From Nocardia sp. NBC_00565 (GTDB lineage Bacteria; Actinomycetota; Actinomycetes; Mycobacteriales; Mycobacteriaceae): a stretch of DNA of 64,000 bases. Shown here piece by piece: positions 45,985-56,168 of the stretch. The position numbers and the translations under genes were made by a program. Below the pieces are notes generated by a model. The model was not told where the DNA came from. It did not search any database and saw only the letters and a program-made list of their open reading frames with translations. Location: the NCBI RefSeq assembly GCF_036345915.1, contig NZ_CP107785.1:6944001-7008000 (forward strand), read 5' to 3'. How positions within the stretch are numbered: position 1 is the first letter of the stretch; the number at the start of each line of letters is the position of its first letter.

Positions 45985-47207
45985 AAACTCGGCCGTCGGT
46001 CGTGGTCACCGCGGTCGCCGCGACCACATCGATCGCCGACGATATCGACGCGACCTGGGCCGGCCTGCTGGCCGGGCATAGCGGCATCGGTGCACTCACC
46101 GATGATTTCGTCGCCGAGTACGACCTGCCGGTGCGCATCGGCGGCAAGCTGAAGTCACATCCGAGTGCCCGGCTCACCCGCATCGAACAGCGACGGCATT
46201 CCTACGTCGAGCAGCTGGCACTGGTGCTCGGCCGCCAGGTCTGGCACAACGCGGGCGCACCTGAGGTCGAGGGTGAGCGACTCGCGGTCGTCATCGGCAC
46301 CGGCCTAGGCGGTGGCGACGCGCTGATCAACGCCGTCGACTCGATGCGCGACGGCGGCTATCGCAAGGTCTCCCCGATGTCGGTGCCGATGGTGATGCCG
46401 AACGGTCCGGCCGCGACGGTCGGACTCGAAATCGGCGCCAAGGCGGGCGTTTTCGCACCGGTATCGGCCTGTTCCTCCGGTTCGGAGGCGATCGCGCACG
46501 CCTGGCGGCTGATCACCACCGGCGAGGCCGATGTCGTGATCGCCGGTGGTGTCGAGGGCCATATCGATGCGGTGCCGATCGCGAGCTTCGCCATGATGCG
46601 CGCGATGAGCACCCGCAACGATGAACCGGAACGGGCCTCGCGACCGTTCGACCGAGATCGCGACGGCTTCGTCTTCGGTGAGGCCGGTGCGTTGCTGGTG
46701 CTGGAATCCGAGCGACATGCGCGGGCGCGCGGCGCGCGGATCCACGGCCGCGTACTCGGCGCGGGAATCACCTCCGACGCCTACCACATCGTCGCCTCGG
46801 AACCGGACGGCATCGGTGCGGCGCGCGCCATGCGCAAGGCGATAAGTACTGCCGGACTGGAGGTTTCGGATATTCAGCACGTCAACGCACACGCCACGTC
46901 GACCTCGATCGGCGACGCGTCCGAAGCCAAGGCCATCACCGCCGTCACCCCCGAGGCATCGGTCTACGCGCCCAAATCCGCACTCGGCCATTCGATCGGT
47001 GCGGTCGGTGCGCTCGAATCGATCCTCACCCTGCTGACGCTACGCGACCAGATCGTGCCGCCCACCCTGAATCTCGACAATCGAGATCTCGAGATCGACC
47101 TCGATATCGTCGCCGGCGCACCGCGCGAGCAGCGCATCGACTACGCGCTGAACAACTCGTTCGGCTTCGGCGGCCACAATGTCGCACTGGCGTTCGGCCG
47201 GGCATAG
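45963..47207 (+). CDS. Beta-ketoacyl-ACP synthase II (FabF/KasA-KasB type)
   Basis: 414 aa thiolase-fold enzyme for fatty-acid chain elongation. Catalytic Cys about 170 in [15 protein letters not shown], His in [12 protein letters not shown] and [26 protein letters not shown] closes the fold. It is most like the FAS-II elongation enzymes that feed mycolic acid synthesis, but it stands outside the usual acpM-kasA-kasB cluster. GTG 45963 is the likely start. A thioesterase gene follows 38 nt downstream and a TetR gene is divergent. Confidence 0.9.
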   Translation: MTVTIASETRPSVVVTAVAATTSIADDIDATWAGLLAGHSGIGALTDDFVAEYDLPVRIGGKLKSHPSARLTRIEQRRHSYVEQLALVLGRQVWHNAGAPEVEGERLAVVIGTGLGGGDALINAVDSMRDGGYRKVSPMSVPMVMPNGPAATVGLEIGAKAGVFAPVSACSSGSEAIAHAWRLITTGEADVVIAGGVEGHIDAVPIASFAMMRAMSTRNDEPERASRPFDRDRDGFVFGEAGALLVLESERHARARGARIHGRVLGAGITSDAYHIVASEPDGIGAARAMRKAISTAGLEVSDIQHVNAHATSTSIGDASEAKAITAVTPEASVYAPKSALGHSIGAVGALESILTLLTLRDQIVPPTLNLDNRDLEIDLDIVAGAPREQRIDYALNNSFGFGGHNVALAFGRA

Positions 47208-47245
47208 CGACGGCCGCGGATCGCCGCGGAGTAGCGTCGAACGAC

Positions 47246-48037
47246 GTGGCCGACGCCTTCTACATCGCAGATCCGACGAACCCGAATCGGTTCGTCTCGA
47301 CCGAGCTGACCCGCGGGCCGTGGTCGCCGGACGCCCAGCACGCCGGACCGCCCTCCGCGCTGCTCGGGCATGCGATCGAACGGTGCGAACCGCGGCCCGG
47401 ATTCCAGGTCGGCCGGGTCGCCGTCGAAATCCTCGGCCCGATTCCGCTGGCGCCGCTGACCGTGGCGACGCGCGTGGCACGGCCCGGACGCAGCGTTGAG
47501 CTGATCGAGGCGACGCTGTCCACCGATCGCGGACCGGTCATGCGGGCGAACGCCTGGCGGTTCAAACTCGCCGAGCCGGAACTCGAACTGCCCGAGCAGA
47601 TCCTGCCCACCGGCGCGCGCCCCGGCCCCGATCAGGCGGTGCCGTCGCAGTTTCCGGCCGCGCAGCCGGTCGGCTTCCACACCGGTACCGAATACCGCTT
47701 CGTCACCGGCTCGTTCGCCGAACCCGGACCTGCGATCTGCTGGATCCGACTGAAATATCCGATCGTCGCCGGGACCACCCCGAGTCCACTGGAACGCGCA
47801 CTCGCCGCGGCGGATTCGGGCAACGGCGTCAGCTCGGTGCTGGACTGGTCCCGATATCTGTTCATCAACACCGATCTCACGGTCACGCTGCATCGGCAGC
47901 CGGTCGGCGAATGGGTCTGCCTGGACGCCGCCACCTATCCCCAACCGCACGGCATCGGCCTGGCCGAGTCGGCGCTCTTCGACGAAAAGGGCCCGCTGGG
48001 CCGCAGCACCCAAACCCTGTTCCTCGGCCCGCGCTAG
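47246..48037 (+). CDS. TesB-like acyl-CoA thioesterase
   Basis: 263 aa, double hot-dog (4HBT_3/TesB type): FYIADPTNPNRFVSTELTRGPWSPDAQHAGPPSALLGHAIE opens the first half, and DLTVTLHRQPVGEWVCLDAATYPQPHGIGLAESALFDEKG closes the second. Hydrolyses acyl-CoA; chain length unknown. GTG start; TAGCGT lies 8 nt upstream. Close to the ketoacyl synthase on the same strand, suggesting linked fatty-acyl chemistry. Its end overlaps the convergent VOC gene by 4 nt. Confidence 0.85.
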   Translation: MADAFYIADPTNPNRFVSTELTRGPWSPDAQHAGPPSALLGHAIERCEPRPGFQVGRVAVEILGPIPLAPLTVATRVARPGRSVELIEATLSTDRGPVMRANAWRFKLAEPELELPEQILPTGARPGPDQAVPSQFPAAQPVGFHTGTEYRFVTGSFAEPGPAICWIRLKYPIVAGTTPSPLERALAAADSGNGVSSVLDWSRYLFINTDLTVTLHRQPVGEWVCLDAATYPQPHGIGLAESALFDEKGPLGRSTQTLFLGPR

Positions 48038-48441
48038 GGGCGGGTCGAAATCTGCTGGACGGCCCAGCCGTTGCCGTCCGGGTCGCTGAAGAAGCAGAAG
48101 CCGACATTGTCGAGGGGATCCGGGGTGGCCGCCGGGTTCTTGCCGATGACCTGGACATCACTGACCTCGACACCGCGTTCGAGCAATTCGGCGTGCGCCT
48201 TGCGAATATCGGGCACGACGAGTTGCAGGCCCTGAATCGACCCCGGTTCCATCTTCGGGACCGCGCCACGGCCGATCACGACGGAGCAGCCGGAGCCGGG
48301 CGGGGTCAGCTGCACGATGCGGATCTCGTCGCCGATTTCGGTGTCGTGATCGACGGTGAAACCCAGCTGCCGGGAGTAGAAGTCCTTGGCTCGGTCGATA
48401 TCGGAGACCGGCACGATCACGACCTCGAGTGTCCAGTTCAT
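48034..48441 (-). CDS. VOC family (glyoxalase/bleomycin-resistance-like) protein
   Basis: 135 aa. Two half-domains: NWTLEVVIVPVSDIDRAKDFYSRQLGF and the closing CFFSDPDGNGWAVQQIS. Metal-ligand Glu/His are not obvious in the second half (Gln in place of Glu), so enzymatic activity is uncertain. It follows the TetR gene 85 bp downstream on the same strand. Confidence 0.83.
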   Translation of the reverse strand: MNWTLEVVIVPVSDIDRAKDFYSRQLGFTVDHDTEIGDEIRIVQLTPPGSGCSVVIGRGAVPKMEPGSIQGLQLVVPDIRKAHAELLERGVEVSDVQVIGKNPAATPDPLDNVGFCFFSDPDGNGWAVQQISTRP

Positions 48442-48526
48442 GGCGTTTCCTTCGCTGCGGTGGACATGGGTATGCGTAACTGTGCAGACGCCGCGCCCGA
48501 GTCGAACTCATCGGTCCGGTGTCGGA

Positions 48527-49174
48527 TCATTTGCGCGGTTGCCAGCGCCAGACGAATTCGCCCGCCATGGGCGGCGGACCGGGGAGATCGCCATCGGCGG
48601 ACAGTCCGGCGAGCAGCATGGCCAGCACCCGTCGGCGCAGTTCCGCGGTGCGCGCCTGATCCGGCATGGTGATGGCGGCACACGATTCGAGGACCAGGCC
48701 GAGGTCATGGGCATTGACGTCCGGGTGCAGGCGGCCGGATGCGTGTGCCCGTCGCACCAACTCCTCGGTGACCGCACCCGAATGCGTGATGACGGGGAGT
48801 ATCGACTCGTCGGGGGTGAAGGTGCCCGCCAGATGCACCGCCAGCGAGTGCACATCGGCGTCGACGACGCGTTCCAGGAATCCGACGAGTCCGTGCCAGC
48901 CATCCGAATCCTCCAGTGCGGCATCGGCTTCGGCGTTGTAGCGGCGTAGTCCCTCGTAGCAGAGGGTGCGCAGCAACACCTCCTTGCTCGGATAACGGCG
49001 GTAGAGCGCGCTGATTCCCACGCCCGCGCGTTCGGCGACGGCGGCGATCGGGGCGTTGGTATCGGCCAGGAAGACCGCGCGGGCGGCCTCCAGGATGAGG
49101 CCGTCGTTGCGGGCCGCCTGCGCCTTGCGGCCGGGCAGCCGCTTCTGAGCTGGGGTATCGGATGTTTTCGGCAT
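48527..49174 (-). CDS. TetR family regulator of the epoxide hydrolase operon
   Basis: 215 aa. HTH: LILEAARAVFLADTNAPIAAVAERAGVGISALYRRYPSKEVLLRTL. TAATCT (49181-49186 on the minus strand) ends 6 nt before the ATG, a leaderless signature. The 86-bp gap to the divergent epoxide hydrolase carries two 21-bp operator copies, so it most likely represses both directions. Confidence 0.9.
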   Translation of the reverse strand: MPKTSDTPAQKRLPGRKAQAARNDGLILEAARAVFLADTNAPIAAVAERAGVGISALYRRYPSKEVLLRTLCYEGLRRYNAEADAALEDSDGWHGLVGFLERVVDADVHSLAVHLAGTFTPDESILPVITHSGAVTEELVRRAHASGRLHPDVNAHDLGLVLESCAAITMPDQARTAELRRRVLAMLLAGLSADGDLPGPPPMAGEFVWRWQPRK

Positions 49175-49190
49175 GGGTTCAGATTACCAC

Positions 49191-49246
49191 TTGAAACGGA
49201 ATGATCCGTTCTGATAATGTTCAAACAGAACGAAGCATTCCGTTTC
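49191..49246. promoter_or_regulatory. Epoxide hydrolase promoter with paired TetR operators
   Basis: TTGAAA (49191-49196), 16-bp spacer, GATAAT (49213-49218) form a plus-strand promoter. Two 21-bp sites, 49193-49213 and 49226-49246, are inverted copies of each other with 19 of 21 matches. The left site has AACGGA-N4-TCCGTT symmetry. One site fills the promoter spacer, the other lies just past the start of transcription. Confidence 0.75.
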
Positions 49247-49260
49247 ACAAGGAGTAGCAG

Positions 49261-50346
49261 ATGAACGCCATCACCCCCTTCACCATCGACATCGACCAGG
49301 CCGAGCTGGACGACCTGCAGAACCGGTTGGCCCGTACCCGCTGGGCGGATCAGATCCCCGGGTCCGAGGACATCTACGGGGTGAGCGTCGATCGGGTGCG
49401 GCATCTGGTGAACTACTGGCGCGAGGGGTTCGACTGGCGCAAGGTCGAGGCGAAGTTGAACGCGTACCCGCAGTTCACCACCGAGATCGATGGGCAGAAT
49501 ATTCACTTCCTGCACGTTGAGTCGCCGCAGGACAACGCTTTTCCGTTGATCCTCACGCATGGCTGGCCGGGGACCTTCGTCGAATTCCTCGGTGTGATCG
49601 AGCCGTTGACCGCGGCCGGATTCGATCTGGTGATCCCCTCGGTGCCGGGTTATGGATTCTCCGGTCCGACAACCGAATCCGGATGGAACGATCAGCGCAT
49701 CGCCAAGGCGTGGGCCGAGCTGATGAACCGCCTCGGGTACACCCGCTACGGCGCGGTCGGCAATGACGGCGGCGCGCAGATCTCACCGGAGCTCGGTCGG
49801 GTCGCGCCGGAAAGTGTTGTGGCCATTCAGATTTCGCAGGTGTACGCGTTTCCGACGGGCGATCCGGCGGAACTGGCCGACCTCACCGCCGACGAGCAGC
49901 AGTCGCTGGCGACGCTGGACTGGTTCGTCAAGAACAAGATGGGCTACAACATCCTGCAGTCACAGCAGCCGCAGACCCTGGCGCACGCGCTGATGGATTC
50001 GCCGACCGGTCTGGTCGGCTGGAACAGCCAACTGATGGGCCCGGATCTGGATGACGAATTCGTGCTGACCAATATCGCGATCCATTGGCTCACCGGCACA
50101 GCGGGTTCCGCGATCCGGCACTACTTCGAGAAGGCCAAGGCGCAGCAGCCCACCGAACCAACCACGGTGCCGCTGGGACTGTCCGGATCGAACGGTGACT
50201 TCCACGGGATCCGCCGGTTCGCCGACCGCGATCACGCCAACATCGTCTCGTGGCGGACCCACGACGTGTACACCCACTACCTGCACCACGCCGCCCCCGC
50301 GCTGATGGCCGGCGAGATCACCGAATTCTTCGCGCAGTACCGCTGA
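49261..50346 (+). CDS. Epoxide hydrolase (EHN type), copy 1
   Basis: 361 aa. N-terminal EHN domain (PFTIDIDQAELDDLQNRLARTRW) then alpha/beta-hydrolase with oxyanion motif LTHGWPG and nucleophile Asp in AVGNDGGAQ. The C-terminal relay region reads THYLHHAAPALM where copy 2 has GHFAAHEAPELL, so the conserved Glu is replaced although a His remains. SD AAGGAG 6 nt upstream. First gene of a two-gene operon controlled by the divergent TetR. Confidence 0.88.
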   Translation: MNAITPFTIDIDQAELDDLQNRLARTRWADQIPGSEDIYGVSVDRVRHLVNYWREGFDWRKVEAKLNAYPQFTTEIDGQNIHFLHVESPQDNAFPLILTHGWPGTFVEFLGVIEPLTAAGFDLVIPSVPGYGFSGPTTESGWNDQRIAKAWAELMNRLGYTRYGAVGNDGGAQISPELGRVAPESVVAIQISQVYAFPTGDPAELADLTADEQQSLATLDWFVKNKMGYNILQSQQPQTLAHALMDSPTGLVGWNSQLMGPDLDDEFVLTNIAIHWLTGTAGSAIRHYFEKAKAQQPTEPTTVPLGLSGSNGDFHGIRRFADRDHANIVSWRTHDVYTHYLHHAAPALMAGEITEFFAQYR

Positions 50347-50377
50347 ACCACCCAGCGAACACGACCAGGAGATTGCC

Positions 50378-51514
50378 ATGAATGCCATCCGTCCCTTCAG
50401 CATCGACATCCCGCAGGACAAGCTCGACGATCTGGCCGATCGGCTGCACCGGACGTTGTGGCCGAACGAGCTGCCCGGAGTCGGTGATTCGTACGGCGTG
50501 CCCGGCGATCGGGTCCGCGCACTCGCCGAATACTGGCTCGACAGCTTCGATTGGCGGGCACTCGAGGCAAAGCTGAACAGCTACCCCCAGTTCACCACCG
50601 AAATCGACGGAGAGAATATCTATTTCCTGCACATCCGGTCCGCGCGCGCGGATGCGCTGCCGGTGATCCTGACGCACGGCTGGCCGGGTTCGGTGCTCGA
50701 ATACCTCGATGTCATCGAGCTGCTGACCGCACCGGAATCGGCCGATGCCCCGGCCTTCCACGTGGTGATTCCGGCCCTGCCCGGCATCGGTTTCGCAGGC
50801 CCGACCCACAGCACCGGCTGGACCATGCGGCGGGTCGCACAAGCTTGGATCGAGCTGATGGATCGACTCGGCTACGACCGCTTCGGTGCGATCGGGAACG
50901 ATGGCGGCTCGATGGTTTCACCGGAGATCGGCCGACTCGTCCCCGATCGGGTGGTGGGTGTGCATGTGACACAGCTGTTTTCGTTCCCGTCGGGCGATCC
51001 GGCCGAGTTCGAGAGCATCTCGCCGGCGGACCTCGCGGCGCTGGAGCACCTGAAGTGGTTCCAGGACAACAAGATGGCCTTCAATATCTTGTGCAGCCAG
51101 CAGCCGCAGACGCTGGCGTATGCGATCTCGGATTCGCCGGTGGGCCTCTTGGGTTGGAACGCACAGCTTTTCGGGGAAAGTCTGGACGCCGAATTCGTGG
51201 TCGGCAATGTGGCGCTCTACTGGTTGACCGGCACCGCGGGATCGTCGGTCCGGTTCTACTACGAACAGGCGCACAGCGCCGATCGACCGACCGGTCCGAC
51301 CACGGCGCCGACCGCGCTGGCGATGTTCAAGGGCGATTTCCAGTCGATGCGGCGCTTCGCGGAGCGGGATCACCGCAATATCGTCAGTTGGAACTCCTAC
51401 GATTCGGGGTCGGTGGTCGGCGGCCCGAACGATGCCGCGGGTCATTTCGCCGCCCATGAGGCGCCCGAGTTGCTGATCGGCGATATCCGCCGATTCTTCG
51501 CAAAGCTCAGTTGA
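50378..51514 (+). CDS. Epoxide hydrolase (EHN type), copy 2
   Basis: 378 aa, paralogue of the preceding gene: same start pattern MNAIRPFSIDIPQ, shared YPQFTTEIDGENIYFLH, LTHGWPGSV and IGNDGGSM with nucleophile Asp. It keeps the full relay motif GHFAAHEAPELL. SD AGGAG about 7 nt upstream; 31 nt after copy 1, so cotranscribed. Tandem duplication followed by divergence is the simplest history. A hairpin ends the operon. Confidence 0.9.
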   Translation: MNAIRPFSIDIPQDKLDDLADRLHRTLWPNELPGVGDSYGVPGDRVRALAEYWLDSFDWRALEAKLNSYPQFTTEIDGENIYFLHIRSARADALPVILTHGWPGSVLEYLDVIELLTAPESADAPAFHVVIPALPGIGFAGPTHSTGWTMRRVAQAWIELMDRLGYDRFGAIGNDGGSMVSPEIGRLVPDRVVGVHVTQLFSFPSGDPAEFESISPADLAALEHLKWFQDNKMAFNILCSQQPQTLAYAISDSPVGLLGWNAQLFGESLDAEFVVGNVALYWLTGTAGSSVRFYYEQAHSADRPTGPTTAPTALAMFKGDFQSMRRFAERDHRNIVSWNSYDSGSVVGGPNDAAGHFAAHEAPELLIGDIRRFFAKLS

Positions 51515-51531
51515 TAGAAAACCGCTGGTCA

Positions 51532-51566
51532 ACGGCCCGCGTTCCCGCTACGGGGGCGTGGGCCGT
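51532..51566 (+). terminator. Hairpin terminator of the epoxide hydrolase operon
   Basis: ACGGCCC/GGGCCGT (7 bp) continues inward with GCG..CCC pairing through G-T pairs to a GCTAC loop, about 15 bp in all. It starts 17 nt after the stop. Confidence 0.68.
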
Positions 51567-51755
51567 CGCGCGTAGACACCCTCTTATGTCCGCGAGACGC
51601 ACGACCATGGTTCGGCTCGTTCTCCGCTGTTGTACTGGATTCACCAACAGCTCAACAGCTTTCGACACCAGCGGTGCGAGCGTCAGGCCCGGAGGCGGCA
51701 GCCTGCGTAACCACGTAGGGCTCGGGAGCACCGCAAATTCAACAAGGAGAAAACA

Positions 51756-52379
51756 ATGCGAATCGCAGTCTTCGGAGCCACCAGCACCGTCGGTCGTCTG
51801 GTCGTCGAGCAGGCGCTGGCGCAGGGGCACGAGGTCACCGCCTTCACTCGCAGCGCGGCCGGCATCGAGCAGCGGCACGAGCGGCTGCACATCGTGGAAG
51901 GCAATGTGCTGGACACGAATTCGGTCGAAAAGGCCGTCACCGGTCAGGACGCGGTGCTGATCTCGCTCGGCGCGGGCCGCAAGGGCGTCATCCGGGCCGC
52001 GGGCACTCGTGCGGTGATCGAGGCGATGAACCGGACCGGCGTGCAGCGCCTGATCTGCCAGACCACCCTCGGCGTCGGCGACAGCGCGGGCAACCTGAAC
52101 TTCCTCTGGAAGTACGTGATGTTCGGCATGCTGCTGCGCCAGGCCTACGCCGACCACGTCCAGCAGGAAGAACACGTCCACGCCAGCAACCTCGACTGGA
52201 CCATCGTCCGCCCGAGCGCCTTCACCGACGGCCCCGCCACCGGCACCTTCCGCCGTGCGGTTCCCGCCGACGCGAAAGGTCTCTCCCTGAAAATCGCCCG
52301 CGCCGACATCGCCGCCTTCATGCTCGAGCAGCTGACCGACAAGACCTACCTTCACCAGGCCCCGGGCATCTCGAACTGA
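51756..52379 (+). CDS. NAD(P)-binding oxidoreductase-like protein (NmrA/atypical SDR)
   Basis: 207 aa. Rossmann start MRIAVFGATSTVGRLVVEQALAQGH with GxxxxxG nucleotide motif; LDWTIVRPSAFTDGPATG is typical of the flavin-reductase/NmrA-like atypical SDR group. No classical YxxxK is visible, so it may bind NAD(P) without the usual chemistry. SD AAGGAG about 7 nt upstream. The 240 bp before it holds the previous terminator and no gene. Confidence 0.86.
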   Translation: MRIAVFGATSTVGRLVVEQALAQGHEVTAFTRSAAGIEQRHERLHIVEGNVLDTNSVEKAVTGQDAVLISLGAGRKGVIRAAGTRAVIEAMNRTGVQRLICQTTLGVGDSAGNLNFLWKYVMFGMLLRQAYADHVQQEEHVHASNLDWTIVRPSAFTDGPATGTFRRAVPADAKGLSLKIARADIAAFMLEQLTDKTYLHQAPGISN

Positions 52380-52424
52380 GCCCCGATCGTGCCCGCCAAC
52401 TCGGCGAAGCCCGATCGACCCCCA

Positions 52425-52461
52425 CCGATACCCACGCCCGCCCACGGCGCGTGGGTATCGG
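52425..52461. terminator. 13-bp hairpin terminator
   Basis: CCGATACCCACGC and GCGTGGGTATCGG pair perfectly around an 11-nt loop, 46 nt after the oxidoreductase stop and ahead of the convergent CobW gene end. Confidence 0.75.
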
Positions 52462-52465
52462 CGTC

Positions 52466-52573
52466 TTATGCCGAGGGGCGCAGGTTCGAAAGCACTCGGA
52501 TGGCGTCGCTGAGCGGAATCATCCGCTCGGGCTGCTCGGCGGCCAGCCCCATCTCGATGTACTGGAGCGTCAG
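52466..52573 (-). pseudogene. Possible gene fragment of 35 codons
   Basis: On the minus strand an open stretch reads LTLQYIEMGLAAEQPERM then IPLSDAIRVLSNLRPSA and a stop, with strongly GC-rich third positions. It lacks a good start and SD, and follows the CobW stop in another frame. It looks like the tail of a lost gene, or an unrecognised tiny protein starting at an internal ATG. Confidence 0.25.
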
Positions 52574-52594
52574 TTACATGCAGCGGGGTGCTGG

Positions 52595-53740
<1,146 letters not shown>

Positions 53741-53745
53741 ACGTT

Positions 53746-53764
53746 AATGATAATGGTTTTCATT
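53746..53764. promoter_or_regulatory. Zur-like box over the CobW promoter
   Basis: AATGATAATGGTTTTCATT, with AATGA/TCATT arms and AT-rich core, fits the actinobacterial Zur consensus as I recall it. It covers the TATCAT -10 of the CobW gene (53747-53752), so Zur-Zn binding would shut the gene off. thiD lies on the other side, 115 bp away. Confidence 0.7.
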
Positions 53765-53878
53765 TAGATGGGACATTCGACGATCCAACCGAAGTCGATA
53801 CGACCCGACCAGGGATGCGATCGGTCAGATCCGAATCCATCCGCTCGCACCGTCTCGGCGAGTCGTAGGGTCTGGGGT

Positions 53879-54718
<840 letters not shown>

Positions 54719-54836
54719 GCACCGGTTCGGCGCCGAAACTTGTCGGTGGGTGGGTTCATACTGTGGGCACGCAGACACCGTTGGCCTCGACGATGCGGTC
54801 AACGAGAACAATGGAGTTCGGGGTGGATGCGGAGGC

Positions 54837-54865
54837 CGACCGCCACTGGCGCGCCTGCGGTCGGC
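54837..54865. terminator. Hairpin between convergent thiD and TetR genes
   Basis: CCGACCGC/GCGGTCGG, 8 bp around a 13-nt loop, 120 nt after the thiD stop and 29 nt before the TetR end. Moderate strength. Confidence 0.45.
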
Positions 54866-54893
54866 ACCACCGGTGGGTTCAACCGAATAATGC

Positions 54894-55619
54894 CTATTCG
54901 CTGGAAAAAGCCAGGTGCAGTGGCAGATCCGCGTCGATGCTGATGCCGTTCAACCGTGCATTGGCCTCGGCCAACGCGGAGATGATCTCGGCCAGGTAGG
55001 CGACGAACTTCTCGATCGGCATCGTATGCGCCTGCAGGCGGTTCGCGCCCAGCCACCAGTCGGTGGCCGAGGCCACCGCGCCGAAGACCGAATAGTTGAC
55101 GAGTTCGACGCTGGACACTTCCACGGACTTGTCCGCGAGTAGTCCGGTGAACAGATCGGCGGCCCGCTTGGCCGACCGGCGCGCGGACTGCAGCGCGCGC
55201 TCGGATTCGTCCGCGCGCCGCGTGAAGTGGCTGTGCAGCATGAACCGGAAGACATTGGGATGTTCGGTCACCACGAGCACGTATTCGGCCGCACCGCGCC
55301 GAATCAACTCGCGCGCTGAATCATTGGTCAGATCGACACTCGCGACGATCCGTTCCCACAGCAGGTCGCGAACCCGGTCGACGATGGCGTTGTAGAGGTC
55401 GGTCTTATCCTCGAAATGCCGGTACAGCTTGGGTTTCGCGGCACCGGCCTCCTTGGCGATATCGCCCATACTGACCTCGGGCCCGAACTTGTCGAGCGCA
55501 CGGAAGGCCGCGTCGACGAAATCCGCGCGCACCTTGCGCCGATGCTCACGCCACCGCTCGGTCCGAGCGTCGACCCGTTTGGGCGGCACCTCATCTACTT
55601 CCCGCCCGCTGCGCATCAC
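54894..55619 (-). CDS. TetR family regulator
   Basis: 241 aa. HTH: VDAAFRALDKFGPEVSMGDIAKEAGAAKPKLYRHFEDKTDLYNAIVD, C-terminal ligand domain of the TetR_C type with VTEHPNVFRFMLHSHF. A basic 30-residue N-terminal extension precedes the HTH. TACCGT (minus strand, 55627-55632) ends 7 nt before GTG 55619, again a leaderless signature. No divergent partner; target unknown. Confidence 0.87.
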   Translation of the reverse strand: MMRSGREVDEVPPKRVDARTERWREHRRKVRADFVDAAFRALDKFGPEVSMGDIAKEAGAAKPKLYRHFEDKTDLYNAIVDRVRDLLWERIVASVDLTNDSARELIRRGAAEYVLVVTEHPNVFRFMLHSHFTRRADESERALQSARRSAKRAADLFTGLLADKSVEVSSVELVNYSVFGAVASATDWWLGANRLQAHTMPIEKFVAYLAEIISALAEANARLNGISIDADLPLHLAFSSE

Positions 55620-55696
55620 GAATCCGACGGTACCAACAGCTCACTCGACTCCGGTCAGCTCGGTCGGCGGCGGAACAGCGGCCGACCCGCCCGGCA

Positions 55697-55828
55697 TCAC
55701 CGCTTCTTGGGAACGATCGTCTCCCCACCCGTCTCCCCGCCCGACTTCCCCTTCTTCTCCGCCCGCTTCTCCTTGATCGACTTCCCGGACTTCTTCGACA
55801 TGGCGCTACGCGGAGATTTATCGGACAT
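55697..55828 (-). CDS. Tiny Lys-rich protein
   Basis: 43 aa: MSDKSPRSAMSKKSGKSIKEK then RAEKKGKSGGETGGETIVPKKR. Highly basic (13 Lys) and probably unstructured. Similar short KSGKSIKEKRA proteins occur in other mycolic-acid actinobacteria, from memory; function unknown, nucleic-acid binding possible. ATG 55828 has AAGGA about 7 nt upstream; an internal ATG at 55801 gives a 34-aa form. It lies just outside the repeat-bounded island. Confidence 0.65.
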   Translation of the reverse strand: MSDKSPRSAMSKKSGKSIKEKRAEKKGKSGGETGGETIVPKKR

Positions 55829-55880
55829 TCACAGTCCTTACGATTGGAGACCTGAGCGGTCCCGGTCCCACGACCGTACG

Positions 55881-56168
55881 CTACGCCGGGCTGCCCGGAA
55901 CCCGATCGACCTCCCGCACCGCGCAAGCTTGTAGCTGAAACGGCAAAGAAACTGGCACCGCTTCGGGCTCGGCTCCGTTACTGTGCTCACACCATGCGCG
56001 GATGTCATCGTGTGACGGCTTGATCCGTCCGTACTCGATCTTTGAGATCTTGGTTTGGTGCCATCCGTTCCGACGGGCGAGTTCCGCACCGGACAAGGCC
56101 GCGTTAAGACGAAGCGCTCGGAGATTTTCCCCGAGCGCTTCGCGCTGCTGATCAATGGAACTGGTCAC
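55881..56168 (-). CDS. Truncated XRE-type helix-turn-helix regulator
   Basis: 95 aa. HTH in residues about 6-60: ALGENLRALRLNAALSGAELARRNGWHQTKISKIEYGRIKPS. Full-length actinobacterial relatives continue for about 200 residues with a DUF5753 domain; here the protein changes abruptly at about residue 64 and stops. The break coincides with the left copy of the 43-bp direct repeat, whose bases encode residues 66-79. GTG 56168 overlaps the DUF6879 stop (GTGA). Confidence 0.72.
   Translation of the reverse strand: MTSSIDQQREALGENLRALRLNAALSGAELARRNGWHQTKISKIEYGRIKPSHDDIRAWCEHSNGAEPEAVPVSLPFQLQACAVREVDRVPGSPA
55931..55973. repeat. Left copy of 43-bp direct repeat (possible attachment site)
   Basis: Matches 61744-61786 in the same orientation at 40 of 43 positions, with a perfect 30-bp core at 55937-55966 (starts GAAACGGCAAAG, ends ACCGCTTCGG). 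Lies inside the 3' part of the truncated XRE gene. Confidence 0.8.

Noticed and set aside
54719..54893. Extension of frames beyond thiD into the convergent gap
   Set aside because: No start signals; the region has a hairpin and no coding pattern.
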